The notes under the pieces were generated by a model that worked only from the letters and a program-made list of their open reading frames with translations, did not search any database and had not been told where the DNA came from. The position numbers and the translations under genes were made by a program. Shown here in pieces: positions 8,145-17,221 of a stretch of 48,652 nt of DNA. This stretch comes from Nanobdellota archaeon (GTDB lineage: Archaea; Nanobdellota; Nanobdellia; Pacearchaeales; GW2011-AR1), in NCBI GenBank assembly GCA_023397215.1, contig JAEWUG010000010.1, positions 1 to 48,652 of the forward strand, written 5' to 3'. Within the stretch, counting starts at the first letter, position 1. Each line of letters begins with the position of its first letter.

Positions 8145-11100
8145 TTATTCGTATTTATTCTTTAATTCAAATTTAGTTGATAAATGTAACCCTTGTAATT
8201 CTTCCATTAATAACTTAAATGCATATGATAATTCAACTGGTTCAACTTGATTAGAATGACATAAGCTACAAACTTTTTTATTATGTATCTGGTCATCAAT
8301 AACTAAGTTACCACATCTTGAACAAACATGAACCACAACTTTATCAGAATCATATCTTTCTTTTAATAATAATGATGCACCATGACATACTAATGCTTGT
8401 TGTTCCATTTCACCAAGTCTTAAAGCACCACCACGAGATCTACCTTCAATAGGTTGTCTTGTTAATAATGCAATCTTACCACTAGCTCTAGCATGCATTT
8501 TATCAGCAACCATATATTTTAATTTCAAATAGAACATATTTCCAACATAGATTTTAATTGGAAGTCGCTTACCAGTTATTCCATGATAAAATACTTCTTT
8601 ACCACTTTCTCTAAATCCTAATTTTCTTAAATTATTTTCCAAACTATCTAATGATTCTCCTGAGAAAGGAGATGCATCAACAATTCTACCAGATAAAGCA
8701 GCAACCTTACCAGCTAATAAATCCATTAAATAACCAACAGTCATTCTAGACGGAATTCCATGAGGATTAAAAATAACATCAGGTCTAACACCTCTACTTG
8801 TAAATGGAATATCAAATTCTGGGACAATTCCACCAACAACACCTTTTTGACCATGAGGAACAGAAAATTTATCTCCTAATTCAGGAATTCTTAAATCTCT
8901 TGTTCTAACTTGAACAATTTTATTTCCTTCTTGATCTTGAGTAATAAATACAGAATCAATAACACCTTTTTCTTCTTGTCTAATTGCAGTTGAATTTTCT
9001 TTTTTAGTTTGAATAGAAATTTCTCTTGCTTCACTTAAAAATTTAGGAGGAGAAATTTTTCCAATTAAGACTTCAGCTTCATTTAATTCTGCTTCTGGGA
9101 ATACAATACCATCATCTTCTAAAAATCTATAACTCTCTTCAGTTCTATAACCACTTGTATCTTTTTCAGGAATACAAATTTCATCTTTTAAACCACCAGC
9201 ATAATTTAACTCAATTGAACTATAGGGTCTAAATCTAGAACTTCTACCAAATCCTCTATCAATTGAACCTTGATTTAAAACTACAGAGTCTTCAATATTA
9301 TATCCATCATAAGGCATAACCGCAACAACAACATTTTGACCAACAGGATTCACATCTAAATTATCATAAATAAAACTTCTAACAATTGGTTTTTGAGGAT
9401 AATGTAACATAGAAACATCAGTATCCATTCTAACTAAATAATTAGCAGCATAAATTCCTAGTCCTTGTCTATATGCTCTAGAACCACCTTTAACCATACG
9501 TGCAGGAGGATTATGATTTGCAAAAGGAATCATAGCAACACTAACACCTAAACAATCAATTTTATCAATTTCTAAATGAGTATGTTCTTTTGTTAATTCA
9601 TTTTCATCAACAGCAATGTAACAATCATCTTCTTCACTAGCATCTAAATATTCAATAACTCCTTCTCTTAATAATTCATCCCAACTCAAAATTCCCTGAC
9701 TAATTCTAATCAAATGATCTCTTGTTAATCTTGATTCTCCATTTTCTACAACAATTAAAGGTCTCAAAACTCTACCAACTTCAGTAGAAAAAAAGATAGT
9801 ATCTAATGATTTATCAAATTTAATAGATGATTCTATTGGTAAATTATTTCTTCTTCTTTCTTTTCTCATAACCTCCGCAAAATGTAAACCATCTTGTGTA
9901 ACACCTACAAAATGGCCATTATAAAAAACATCAATAATACCAGATTCTTTTGTTAAACCTGCTTGTTGCATTATTTTCATTATTTTATCTTCATCAAATT
10001 CAGCTTGAGTTGAAATTCTTGCTAATAAAGCTAAATTTTTTCTTAAACCAATTTCAGTACCTTCAGGTGTTTCAACAGGACAAAATCTTCCATAATGAGT
10101 TGGGTGAACAGTTCTTGCAGGAAAATTTTCTTGTTCACCAGGCAAATTAGAAGTAACTCTTTGTAATTGTGAAATCAAAGCAAAAGAATTATTTTTATCC
10201 ATATTTTGTGTAACACCAGTTCTTTCACCAATCCAAGAACCTGTTGCAATAGCAGATTCAATTCTTTGAGAAAATAAAGTAGATTTAGCTAAAGTTTTAA
10301 TTGAATAAAATTTTCTTCTTTTTACTGTTTTTTGTAAAGTATGTTGAATTTCTCGAAGTAAAATATTCATATTCACTCTAAATAAATCAGCTAATAAATC
10401 TCCAGAAAGTCTAACTCTTTTATTTGCATAATGATCTTTATCAGTTATAGCATCTTGTGGTTTTTCTTTAGCAATATAAAATTGTTTAATAAATTTACAA
10501 AGAGTTCTTGCTTTCTCAAGTCTAGCATCTTTATCTAAACCAATATGAGGTAAAAAATAAAAATCAATTCTTTGCTTTACTCTATCTAAAATCTCTTTAG
10601 TTGTACCTTGTAATGCATTTTTCTCAGCAATCCACATTAAAGCTTCATTTTGATTAGAAATATTTGCATGTTCATATAAATTTACAATTAAACTATCTGT
10701 TTCCTTTCCTATTAATTGAGAAATCTCTGCATCACTTGTTAAACCTAATGCTTTTAATAAAATAATTGCAGGAATATCTCTAAATCTTGAAAAAGAAATT
10801 TCTAAAATACCTTCAGCATTTTCAACTAAAGACATAGGAATTTTATAAGAACCTCTTTGTGAAAAAAGTCTTAACATTAATCTATGTTTTGCTTTGTGAA
10901 ATTCAATAAAAGTTTGGTTACTAGCTAAATCTTCAGCCATAATCATAACTCGCTCATTACCATTAATCAAAAAATAACCACCAGTATCTTTTGGATCAAT
11001 ATAATTTTCTAATAATTCTTCTTCATTTAAACCATGTAAATTACAAACATTACTCTTAACTAAAACAGGAATTCTTCCTAATTGAACTGTAGCACTTTCT

Positions 11101-11402
11101 GTTTGACCTGCAAAATTAATATTCATATCTAAATAAATTGGTGCAGAATAAGTTAAATTTCTTAATCTTGCCTCAGCAGGCGTAATTAATTTAACAGAAC
11201 CATCTGATTCAATAATATTTGGTTTTTCAACTTTGATTTTACCAAGTTTAATTTCAAAGTCTTCAGTAGGTAATGAATCAGATAATTCATTTACAATTTT
11301 TTGCATTCTTCTATCAATAAAATCATTAAAAGACAATAAATTTGATTCAACTAAAGAATGATTCTTAAAATATTCTTTAACTAATGTATGTTCTTCAACC
11401 AT
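8145..11402 (-). CDS. rpoB: DNA-directed RNA polymerase subunit B (unsplit)
   Basis: This 1085-residue second-largest RNAP subunit includes both the B'' and B' halves in one frame. Recognisable regions are 'YFLINGNERVMIMAEDLASNQ' (about 140), 'RTVHPTHYGRFCPVETPEGTEIGLRKNLAL' (about 440), 'MPYDGYNIEDSVVLNQ' (about 690), 'GDKFSVPHGQKGVVGG' (about 840), and a C-terminal zinc ribbon with two CxxC pairs ('CSRCGN' and 'CSLCHS'). It pairs with RpoA to form the catalytic cleft. Its ATG overlaps the rpoH stop by one base, and a single base separates it from rpoA, so the three genes form one tight operon. Confidence 0.98.
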   Translation of the reverse strand: MVEEHTLVKEYFKNHSLVESNLLSFNDFIDRRMQKIVNELSDSLPTEDFEIKLGKIKVEKPNIIESDGSVKLITPAEARLRNLTYSAPIYLDMNINFAGQTESATVQLGRIPVLVKSNVCNLHGLNEEELLENYIDPKDTGGYFLINGNERVMIMAEDLASNQTFIEFHKAKHRLMLRLFSQRGSYKIPMSLVENAEGILEISFSRFRDIPAIILLKALGLTSDAEISQLIGKETDSLIVNLYEHANISNQNEALMWIAEKNALQGTTKEILDRVKQRIDFYFLPHIGLDKDARLEKARTLCKFIKQFYIAKEKPQDAITDKDHYANKRVRLSGDLLADLFRVNMNILLREIQHTLQKTVKRRKFYSIKTLAKSTLFSQRIESAIATGSWIGERTGVTQNMDKNNSFALISQLQRVTSNLPGEQENFPARTVHPTHYGRFCPVETPEGTEIGLRKNLALLARISTQAEFDEDKIMKIMQQAGLTKESGIIDVFYNGHFVGVTQDGLHFAEVMRKERRRNNLPIESSIKFDKSLDTIFFSTEVGRVLRPLIVVENGESRLTRDHLIRISQGILSWDELLREGVIEYLDASEEDDCYIAVDENELTKEHTHLEIDKIDCLGVSVAMIPFANHNPPARMVKGGSRAYRQGLGIYAANYLVRMDTDVSMLHYPQKPIVRSFIYDNLDVNPVGQNVVVAVMPYDGYNIEDSVVLNQGSIDRGFGRSSRFRPYSSIELNYAGGLKDEICIPEKDTSGYRTEESYRFLEDDGIVFPEAELNEAEVLIGKISPPKFLSEAREISIQTKKENSTAIRQEEKGVIDSVFITQDQEGNKIVQVRTRDLRIPELGDKFSVPHGQKGVVGGIVPEFDIPFTSRGVRPDVIFNPHGIPSRMTVGYLMDLLAGKVAALSGRIVDASPFSGESLDSLENNLRKLGFRESGKEVFYHGITGKRLPIKIYVGNMFYLKLKYMVADKMHARASGKIALLTRQPIEGRSRGGALRLGEMEQQALVCHGASLLLKERYDSDKVVVHVCSRCGNLVIDDQIHNKKVCSLCHSNQVEPVELSYAFKLLMEELQGLHLSTKFELKNKYE

Positions 11403-11596
11403 TAAGCTACAACACGATAATAAAAACCGTTCTCCCTTTTAATTTCAATAACATCACCTTTATTACATCCTTCTGGTAATGCAGGATCACTTGAAGAAAT
11501 AATAGGTAATTGAGTTAAACCAATATTATATTTATCTAAAACTTTCTTAGCCTCTTCTTGAGTCAGTCTTTTGTGGGGTGGTTGTAAGATATGCAT
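11402..11596 (-). CDS. rpoH: DNA-directed RNA polymerase subunit H
   Basis: This 64-residue protein corresponds to the C-terminal assembly domain of eukaryotic Rpb5. The family signature is clear: 'LTQEEAKKVLDKYNIGLTQLPIISSSDPAL' followed by 'GCNKGDVIEIKRENGFYYRVV'. It contributes to the lower jaw of archaeal RNAP and is absent from bacteria. It is the first gene of the rpoH-rpoB-rpoA-rpl30e-nusA operon, and a TATA-like element lies about 30 bases upstream. Confidence 0.95.
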   Translation of the reverse strand: MHILQPPHKRLTQEEAKKVLDKYNIGLTQLPIISSSDPALPEGCNKGDVIEIKRENGFYYRVVA

Positions 11597-11622
11597 TTTT
11601 GAATATTAGAATATTTTCTTTT

Positions 11623-11634
11623 ACTTTAAAAATG
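11623..11634 (-). promoter_or_regulatory. TATA-box-like element for the RNA polymerase operon
   Basis: On the minus strand this reads CATTTTTAAAGT, about 30 bases upstream of the rpoH ATG, predicting a nearly leaderless mRNA. A second candidate, GGTTTTTAAACCC on the minus strand at 11644-11656, lies just upstream and could be an alternative box. Confidence 0.45.
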
Positions 11635-11703
11635 AAAAAAACTGGGTTTAAAAACCTTTTGTTTTTAATCCCTTAATGTTTTTTCATTAAATATATTCTT
11701 TTA

Positions 11704-11778
11704 TGGCCTCGACGGGATTTGAACCCGCGACACCTGGGTTAAAAGCCCAGTGCTCTAGCCAAACTGAGCTACGAGGCC
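11704..11778 (-). tRNA. tRNA-Lys (anticodon UUU)
   Basis: A complete 75-base cloverleaf can be folded by hand on the minus strand. The acceptor stem GGCCTCG/CGAGGCC is seven perfect pairs. The D arm is GCTC/GAGC. The anticodon stem CTGGG/CCCAG encloses the loop CTTTTAA, giving anticodon TTT. The T arm GCGGG-TTCAAAT-CCCGT has one G-T wobble. The discriminator base is A. The 3' CCA is not encoded. No intron is present. It is a single, isolated tRNA in the gap between the RNA polymerase operon and the dCMP deaminase fusion gene. Confidence 0.97.
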
Positions 11779-11828
11779 GAATATAATATTATAAGAATAA
11801 TTTTAATTTAAAAATGTTTGCTTCAAAT

Positions 11829-12830
11829 TTACTTAAACAAAAATTGTCTTGTTTTTACGCCTGCTTGTTTAAATAGCCTTATAGCAGCTTTAACACCGTC
11901 ACTATCCTTGTATTTATTATCAAGATAAATAACTTCTATAATACCAGCTTGGATAATTAATTTAGCACATTCATTACAAGGAAATAGAGTAACATACATT
12001 TTACAATTTTTAGTTTCTCTTGTAGAATTTAAAATAGCATTAGGTTCAGCATGAACAACATAAGCATATTTAGTCTCTAAAAATTTTCCTTCTCTTTCCA
12101 TAGGTAATTTTGTGTCATCACATTTCTTTGGAAAACCATTATATCCCAAGCCTATAACTCTTTTATCATTATCTACAATACATGCCCCTACTTTTGTAGA
12201 AGGATCTTTACTTTTTTGAGCTGCAACTTGTGCAAATGTCATAAAATATTCATCCCAAGTTAAAGGAGGAATTAATATTTTAATATCTTGATATAACTGT
12301 TCAATCTTTTCTTTAATCTCATTTAAATCTCCTTCATTTAATAAGATAAATTTAGCTAGCTTCATACATTTACCAACACCTTGTCCTGACTCTTTTTCTC
12401 CAATACCTTTATCTTTTTTATCCACTTTCAAAAATTCTTCCCAAGTAATTGGATCACTTTCTCTATTTCTCGAAATCATTCTTTCAAAACGAATTTTAGG
12501 ATTAGCATCAACTGCAACTAAAAAAAAATCTTTTAATTGATTTAACTCTTCAATTTCAGCAGGATTTCTAATACCATCAACAATAGCTTTTTTATATTCT
12601 TGATTTTTTATTTTTTTAATAACCAATTTTGCTAAAACACCACTTCCACTTTCTTCTCTAAGTTTATTTCCTAAATTTTGCAAATTTTCTCGTGTAATTT
12701 CAATTTTTCGCTCTTTTGCAATTTGTCTTAATTCATCCGATAATGATAAATAAACAAAACCTTTTTCTTTAAAATAATCACTAACAACACCCTTACCTGC
12801 AGCTAAACTTCCTGTTAAACCAATTATCAT
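11829..12830 (-). CDS. P-loop nucleotide kinase-like domain fused to dCMP deaminase
   Basis: Two domains are fused in one chain. The N-terminal part (about 185 residues) begins MIIGLTGS and has a Walker A loop 'GLTGSLAAGKG', an adenylate/dephospho-CoA-kinase-like arrangement with 'SLSDELR' and 'VDGIRNPAE', and a lid with 'MISRNRESDP'. The C-terminal part is a zinc deaminase with 'HAEPNAIL' (zinc His and catalytic Glu) and 'PCNEC' (two zinc Cys), typical of deoxycytidylate deaminase (dCMP to dUMP). A TTG seven codons upstream (12851) is possible, but the ATG directly before the first strand is preferred. dUTPase lies directly upstream, so both routes to dUMP are clustered. Whether the kinase domain is active is unknown. 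Confidence 0.9.
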   Translation of the reverse strand: MIIGLTGSLAAGKGVVSDYFKEKGFVYLSLSDELRQIAKERKIEITRENLQNLGNKLREESGSGVLAKLVIKKIKNQEYKKAIVDGIRNPAEIEELNQLKDFFLVAVDANPKIRFERMISRNRESDPITWEEFLKVDKKDKGIGEKESGQGVGKCMKLAKFILLNEGDLNEIKEKIEQLYQDIKILIPPLTWDEYFMTFAQVAAQKSKDPSTKVGACIVDNDKRVIGLGYNGFPKKCDDTKLPMEREGKFLETKYAYVVHAEPNAILNSTRETKNCKMYVTLFPCNECAKLIIQAGIIEVIYLDNKYKDSDGVKAAIRLFKQAGVKTRQFLFK

Positions 12831-12885
12831 AAAAAGATTAGAAAAAATCACTTTATAAAAAAAATTAAACTCTATTATATATTAT

Positions 12886-13311
12886 TTACAATCCAGTTGA
12901 ACCAAAACCACCATCTCCTCGAACAGTATTACTTAGTTCATTAACTTCTTCAAATTCTGCTCTTTCAACTGGTTGAATTAATAATTGTGCTATTTTTTGA
13001 TTTTTCTTAATAACTAAATCATCATAACCCGTATTCAAAATAATTACAGCATATTCTCCCCGATAATTAGAATCAATGACCCCCCCTAAGATTGCAAGCC
13101 CTTTATTTAAAGCAAGACCACTTTTTCCTTTAATTAAAGCAACATAACCTTTTGAGAATTCCATAGAAAAACCCAATGGGACTAATATTCTCTGGTTTTG
13201 TTCTAAGCAAATATTCATAGTAGAATATAAATCCATACCAGCATCTTCTTCATGAACATAATGGGGTAAAATTATATCATCTCTTAATCTTTTTATTTTA
13301 ACTTTAACCAT
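12886..13311 (-). CDS. dut: dUTP diphosphatase
   Basis: This 141-residue trimeric-type dUTPase hydrolyses dUTP to dUMP and pyrophosphate. All five family motifs are visible: 'DAGMDLYS' (1), 'GKSGLAL' (2), 'GGVIDSNYRGEY' (3, with the catalytic Asp and uracil-binding hairpin), 'KIAQLLIQP' (4), and 'RGDGGFGSTGL' (5, the C-terminal arm closing over the active site). It supplies dUMP for thymidylate synthesis and keeps uracil out of DNA. The next gene downstream on the same strand makes dUMP from dCMP. A TATA-like element lies about 28 bases upstream. Confidence 0.97.
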   Translation of the reverse strand: MVKVKIKRLRDDIILPHYVHEEDAGMDLYSTMNICLEQNQRILVPLGFSMEFSKGYVALIKGKSGLALNKGLAILGGVIDSNYRGEYAVIILNTGYDDLVIKKNQKIAQLLIQPVERAEFEEVNELSNTVRGDGGFGSTGL

Positions 13312-13333
13312 AAAAAAGAAATTAATTCTATAG

Positions 13334-13343
13334 TTTAAAAAGT
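13334..13343 (-). promoter_or_regulatory. TATA-box-like element upstream of dut
   Basis: On the minus strand this reads ACTTTTTAAA, the same core found before fusA and tuf, centred about 28 bases upstream of the dut ATG. That spacing predicts a leaderless or near-leaderless transcript. It is in the divergent gap shared with the PC4-like gene. Confidence 0.5.
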
Positions 13344-13362
13344 ATCCTAAAAAATCACAAAA

Positions 13363-13372
13363 ACTTATAAAG
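13363..13372 (+). promoter_or_regulatory. TATA-box-like element upstream of the PC4-like gene
   Basis: ACTTATAAAG lies about 25 bases before the ATG at 13393, so transcription should start at or next to the start codon (leaderless mRNA). It faces away from the dut promoter in the same 81-base gap. Confidence 0.5.
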
Positions 13373-13392
13373 CCAAGTTAAATATTTAATTT

Positions 13393-13683
13393 ATGGAAAA
13401 AGATATTGGAAGAATACAAAAAAATCCAGAAACAGATATTTTAATTAGAATAGATGACTTTGGTGGAAAAACAGGTTTAACAATTAGAGAATTTGTTCAA
13501 AGTCAAAAGTATACTGGTTTCACAAAAGCAGGAACAAGAATTCCAGCAGATAAATTTGAAGATTTCAAAAAATTGATTAATTCAATAAATTCAGAAGACT
13601 TAAAGAATTCAGAACAAGAAACATTAAATCAAACAAAGATACAAGATAATAATTCTGGAATCAACGAAGAAGGATATTTATAA
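13393..13683 (+). CDS. PC4/p15-like transcriptional coactivator domain protein
   Basis: This 96-residue protein has residues 15-70 fitting the PC4 (p15) single-strand DNA-binding fold. 'ILIRIDDFGGKTGLTIREFV' is followed by 'GFTKAGTRIPADKFEDFKKLI', which mirrors the family pattern of a short strand, 'GK..l.IREy', a basic turn, and 'kG..l....w..lk..i'. The C-terminal 25 residues are polar and probably disordered. PC4-like proteins bind melted or single-stranded DNA and act in transcription or genome maintenance; a precise role here is an inference. It appears to be a single-gene unit divergent from dut. The assignment is by pattern only. Confidence 0.7.
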   Translation: MEKDIGRIQKNPETDILIRIDDFGGKTGLTIREFVQSQKYTGFTKAGTRIPADKFEDFKKLINSINSEDLKNSEQETLNQTKIQDNNSGINEEGYL

Positions 13684-13729
13684 TTTTAGAAACAATAACT
13701 TTTATATACAAATCAAACATTTATTTTCT

Positions 13730-15040
13730 ATGAAAGAGGTTATAAAAAATATATTTGATGCTAAAACATATGCTGTTATTGGTGTAAGTAGAAATGAAAA
13801 AAAAGTAGGTCATATTATTTTTAAAAATTTATTAAATTCTCACAAAAAAATAATTGGAATAAACCCTAATACAAAAAAAATACTCAATCAAGAAATTTTT
13901 TCAGATTTAATTGAAACACCTTATAATATAGATGTAATAATTATTGCTAGCCCTCCAAAAACAATACCTTTAATATTAAGACAAGCAGGAAAAAGAAAAA
14001 TAAAATATGCTATTATTATTTCAGCTGGATTCTCAGAGAGTAATAATAAAGAATTAGAAGAACATATTAAAAGAGTTGCAATAGAAGAAAATATAAGAAT
14101 ATTAGGACCAAATTCTTTTGGAATAATAGACACTTATCAAAATCTAAATACAACATTTTATTCTGGAAATTTAAACAGAGGAAATATAGGTTTTATTTCT
14201 CAATCAGGAGCAATAGCTTCAGCAATGTTAGATAAAATAAATTCTTTTTCCAAATTTATATCACTAGGAAATTCAATAGATATAAATTTTAATAACTTAA
14301 TTGATTATCTTATTTATGACGATAAAACAAAGATAATTTGTCTTTATGTAGAAAGTTTACAAAAAAATAGTGGAAGAGAATTTATTGAAATTTGTAAAAA
14401 GTCAAAAAAACCTATTATTGTCTTAAAAGGAGGTAATTCAAAATCAGGACAGGATGCAGCCAAATCACACACTGCAGCTCTTGCAACAGATTCAGAGATT
14501 TATAAAGGAGCATTTAAACAAGCAAGATTAATTCAAGTAGATTCAGTAACAGAGCTTTTTGATGTTGCAAGAATATTAGAAAAATTTCAAAGGATTAACA
14601 AGAATACAACAATAATAACAAATGCAGGAGGATTTGGTGTTTTATCTGCAGATTATTGTGAAAGATATAATATCCCATTAACAAAACTATCTCAAAAGAC
14701 AATAGAATCATTAAATAAAATATTACCTTCTAATTGGTCAAAGAATAATCCAATAGACATTATTGGAGATGCAATACCAGAAGACTATAAGAAAGTATTA
14801 GAGATTATTGAAAAAGATAAAGAAACAGAAAATATTATTTTGATTTTAACACCACAACATACAAGTCAACCAGAAAAAGTCGCAAAAATTTTAAACACAA
14901 TAAAAAAACCATTATTTACTTGTTTTATTGGAGGAGAAAAAATAAATGAAGCAAAAAAAATATTAAACCAAAATAAAATAATCAATTATTCAGAACCTGA
15001 ATATTTATGTAAAACACTAAGTAAAATAATTAGATCTTAA
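13730..15040 (+). CDS. acdA: Acetate/acyl-CoA ligase (ADP-forming), alpha subunit
   Basis: This 436-residue protein has the CoA-binding/succinyl-CoA ligase-like order of ACD alpha. A Rossmann CoA-binding domain starts 'YAVIGVSRNEKKVGHIIFKNLL', with 'GINPNTKKI' and 'SAGFSES'. 'ILGPNSFGIID' and 'GNIGFISQSGAIASAMLD' follow. The segment 'DAAKSHTAALATD' (about 245-257) contains the His expected to carry the phosphoryl group. The enzyme converts acyl-CoA, ADP and phosphate to acid, CoA and ATP, the main substrate-level phosphorylation of many fermentative archaea. The partner acdB lies immediately downstream but on the opposite strand, and the two 3' ends overlap by 11 bases. Substrate range cannot be read from the sequence. 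Confidence 0.92.
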   Translation: MKEVIKNIFDAKTYAVIGVSRNEKKVGHIIFKNLLNSHKKIIGINPNTKKILNQEIFSDLIETPYNIDVIIIASPPKTIPLILRQAGKRKIKYAIIISAGFSESNNKELEEHIKRVAIEENIRILGPNSFGIIDTYQNLNTTFYSGNLNRGNIGFISQSGAIASAMLDKINSFSKFISLGNSIDINFNNLIDYLIYDDKTKIICLYVESLQKNSGREFIEICKKSKKPIIVLKGGNSKSGQDAAKSHTAALATDSEIYKGAFKQARLIQVDSVTELFDVARILEKFQRINKNTTIITNAGGFGVLSADYCERYNIPLTKLSQKTIESLNKILPSNWSKNNPIDIIGDAIPEDYKKVLEIIEKDKETENIILILTPQHTSQPEKVAKILNTIKKPLFTCFIGGEKINEAKKILNQNKIINYSEPEYLCKTLSKIIRS

Positions 15041-15593
15041 TTCTAGCATCAACAATAAATGGCCCTTTATTAGATAAAATTATTGGATTTAAATCCATTT
15101 CTTTAATATTAACCTTTTCAACTAAAAAACAAATCATTTCAATAAAACTAATTAATTTTTCTTTATGAATATAATTTCTTAAGATGTTTTCATTAAATTC
15201 ACTTAAAGCATTACTTATTTCACTTCTATTTAATTTTAAAATTCTAAAAATTAAATTTTCTTTAGAAAGATTTTTTCCACCAAACCCAAGCATCAAAACA
15301 AATCCAAAAACATCGTCTTTTTTTATACCTAAAATTAATTCAGTTCCTTTAATTTCTTCTTGAATTATAATTTTATTATTGAATTTATTTTTTAAAAGAT
15401 TATAATTCTCTTTAGCTTTTTCTAAATTTTCACAAAATAAAACTCCTCCCAAGCTTAATTTGTGTTTCTCTGAATCTATTTTCATATAATAAGGAAAATT
15501 TAAATTATTTAAATCAGAAACAGATTCAATAATAGAATATTTAGCAATATTAAAATCTTCTAATATTTTAAAAGAACTAATTAATCCCTCCAT
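15030..15593 (-). CDS. acdB: Acetate/acyl-CoA ligase (ADP-forming), beta subunit (compact ATP-grasp)
   Basis: This 187-residue protein is shorter than typical AcdB (about 230) but complete in layout. N-terminal 'SSFKILEDFNIAKYSIIESV' corresponds to 'aleiLkeyGIpv..'. 'YMKIDSEKHKLSLGGV' matches the conserved HK-GGV loop. 'IIQEEIKGTELILGIKKDDVFGFVLMLGFGG' is the ATP-grasp core. The end 'EMDLNPIILSNKGPFIVDARI' matches 'EiDiNPl.v...g..avDARi'. It supplies the nucleotide site to AcdA, whose gene faces it with an 11-base 3' overlap. Alpha and beta genes are usually codirectional or fused, so this convergent arrangement is unusual. It shares a 119-base divergent gap with the oxidoreductase operon. 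Confidence 0.88.
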   Translation of the reverse strand: MEGLISSFKILEDFNIAKYSIIESVSDLNNLNFPYYMKIDSEKHKLSLGGVLFCENLEKAKENYNLLKNKFNNKIIIQEEIKGTELILGIKKDDVFGFVLMLGFGGKNLSKENLIFRILKLNRSEISNALSEFNENILRNYIHKEKLISFIEMICFLVEKVNIKEMDLNPIILSNKGPFIVDARIKI

Positions 15594-15712
15594 CTTTTAT
15601 CTTATTAAGATAATTAATCATCCTTTATTAAAGTTTAGTTAATTTAAATAATAAAAATAAAGTTTACCAACACATTTATATAATTAAAATAAATTAAGAT
15701 ATAGAGGTGAAA

Positions 15713-17221
15713 ATGAGATTAAATATTTTAATAGGTGGCTCTGCAGGACAAGGAATTAATAAAATTTCTCAAATTATTTCAGAAGTTTTAACTTCATATG
15801 GATATTATACTTTTAATTATAGAGATTATCAAAGTCTAATTAGAGGTGGACATAATTTTAATATATTATGTATCAGTAATCAAAAAATTCAAAGTAACGA
15901 CGAAAAGATAGATTTTCTAATTGCATTAGATAAAAATACATTAAATTTGCATAAAAATAAATTAAAAGAAAAAGCAATTATTCTAGAAAGTGATAAATTT
16001 TTAGAATTAAAAAAAGATATGAATCTTGCATTAGCTGGTTCTTTAATAAAGATATTAGGTATACCTGAATCATACCTAATTAAAGAAATAAAAAAACATT
16101 TTAATAATATTAATTCAATAAATGCTGCTAAACAAGGGTATACTTATCAAAAAGAGAAATATAATTTAAAAAGATTAAATAATAAACCAAAGATTATCTC
16201 AGGAAGTCGTGCTATTGCTATTGGAGCAAAAAATTCAAAATTAGATTTTTATTTTGCTTATCCAATGACACCGGCAACAGGGGTAACAAATGAAATTTGT
16301 TTAATGAATGATAAAAAGTTAAAATTCTTTCAACCTGAAAATGAAATTGCAGTCGCAAATATTGCTCTAGGAGCTAGTTTTGCAGGGAAAAAAGTAATGA
16401 TTGGTTCTAGTGGAGGAGGAATTGATTTAATGGGCGAAGCAATTAGTATGCAAGGAATAAGTGAAATTCCATTAACAGTTTATTTAGCTTCTCGTCCAGG
16501 ACCTGCAACAGGAGTACCAACTTATACATCTCAATCAGACCTAAATTTAGCATTAAACATAGGACATGGAGAATTTACAAGAATTGTCGCAGCACCTGGA
16601 GACCCAATACAAGCAATTGAATTAACAAATCAATTAATTTATTTAGCTGAAAAATATAATTCATTATCAATAATCTTATCTGACAAACACTTAGCAGAAA
16701 GTGAATTTTCTTTAAAATTAAACTATAAAAAACCATTAATAGTTTCTAAACATTTCCCAAACCAAATAACAAAAAAATCAAGTTATGAAACAAATGAATT
16801 TGGAAATTCAACAGAAGAGAAAAATCAAATTATTAAAAATATAAACCAAAGGTTAGCAAAAGAAAAAGATATTGAAAATCAAGTAAAAAATTTTAAAACA
16901 TATGAAATTTATGGAAAAAAAAGTTCTAAAAATTTAATAATAGGATGGGGTTCAACTAAAGGAGCAATAATCGATGCAATAGAAGATATAGATGCTAAAT
17001 TTTTACAAATATTGTATCTAAATCCATTCCCAAAAAGTATTAAAAAAGAATTACAAAACTCAAAAAAGATAATTATTATTGAAAACAATGCAACATCTCA
17101 ATTAAGAGAACTAATCAAACAAAAAATACAAATAAATATTGAAAACAGAATTCTAAAATATGACGGAAGACCTTTTTTTACTGATGAATTAAATAAAAAG
17201 ATTAAGGAAATTATAAAATGA
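15713..17221 (+). CDS. 2-oxoacid:ferredoxin oxidoreductase, fused gamma-alpha subunit
   Basis: This protein of about 502 residues has a gamma domain first ('LNILIGGSAGQGINKISQIISEVL', 'SLIRGGHNFN') and then an alpha domain ('GSRAIAIGAKNSKLDFYFAYPMTPATGVTNEI', with the YPxTP motif of archaeal enzymes; 'QPENEIAVANIALGASFAGKKVMIGSSGGG'). This order matches the two-subunit archaeal type studied in Sulfolobus. It oxidatively decarboxylates 2-oxoacids to acyl-CoA and passes electrons to ferredoxin. An upstream in-frame GTG (15707) overlaps a purine-rich GAGGTGA; the ATG at 15713 is preferred. It overlaps the beta subunit gene by four bases (ATGA). The substrate could be pyruvate, 2-oxoglutarate or branched-chain acids. 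Confidence 0.93.
   Translation: MRLNILIGGSAGQGINKISQIISEVLTSYGYYTFNYRDYQSLIRGGHNFNILCISNQKIQSNDEKIDFLIALDKNTLNLHKNKLKEKAIILESDKFLELKKDMNLALAGSLIKILGIPESYLIKEIKKHFNNINSINAAKQGYTYQKEKYNLKRLNNKPKIISGSRAIAIGAKNSKLDFYFAYPMTPATGVTNEICLMNDKKLKFFQPENEIAVANIALGASFAGKKVMIGSSGGGIDLMGEAISMQGISEIPLTVYLASRPGPATGVPTYTSQSDLNLALNIGHGEFTRIVAAPGDPIQAIELTNQLIYLAEKYNSLSIILSDKHLAESEFSLKLNYKKPLIVSKHFPNQITKKSSYETNEFGNSTEEKNQIIKNINQRLAKEKDIENQVKNFKTYEIYGKKSSKNLIIGWGSTKGAIIDAIEDIDAKFLQILYLNPFPKSIKKELQNSKKIIIIENNATSQLRELIKQKIQINIENRILKYDGRPFFTDELNKKIKEIIK

Noticed and set aside
9950..10150. Plus-strand hydrophobic open frame inside rpoB
   Set aside because: It lies within a highly conserved RNA polymerase region on the other strand and has no ribosome binding site.
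15598..15612. TATCTTA-T-TAAGATA palindrome just upstream of acdB as an operator
   Set aside because: It is only 5 bases before the acdB start and low in complexity; no local DNA-binding gene pairs with it, so it is not listed as a feature.
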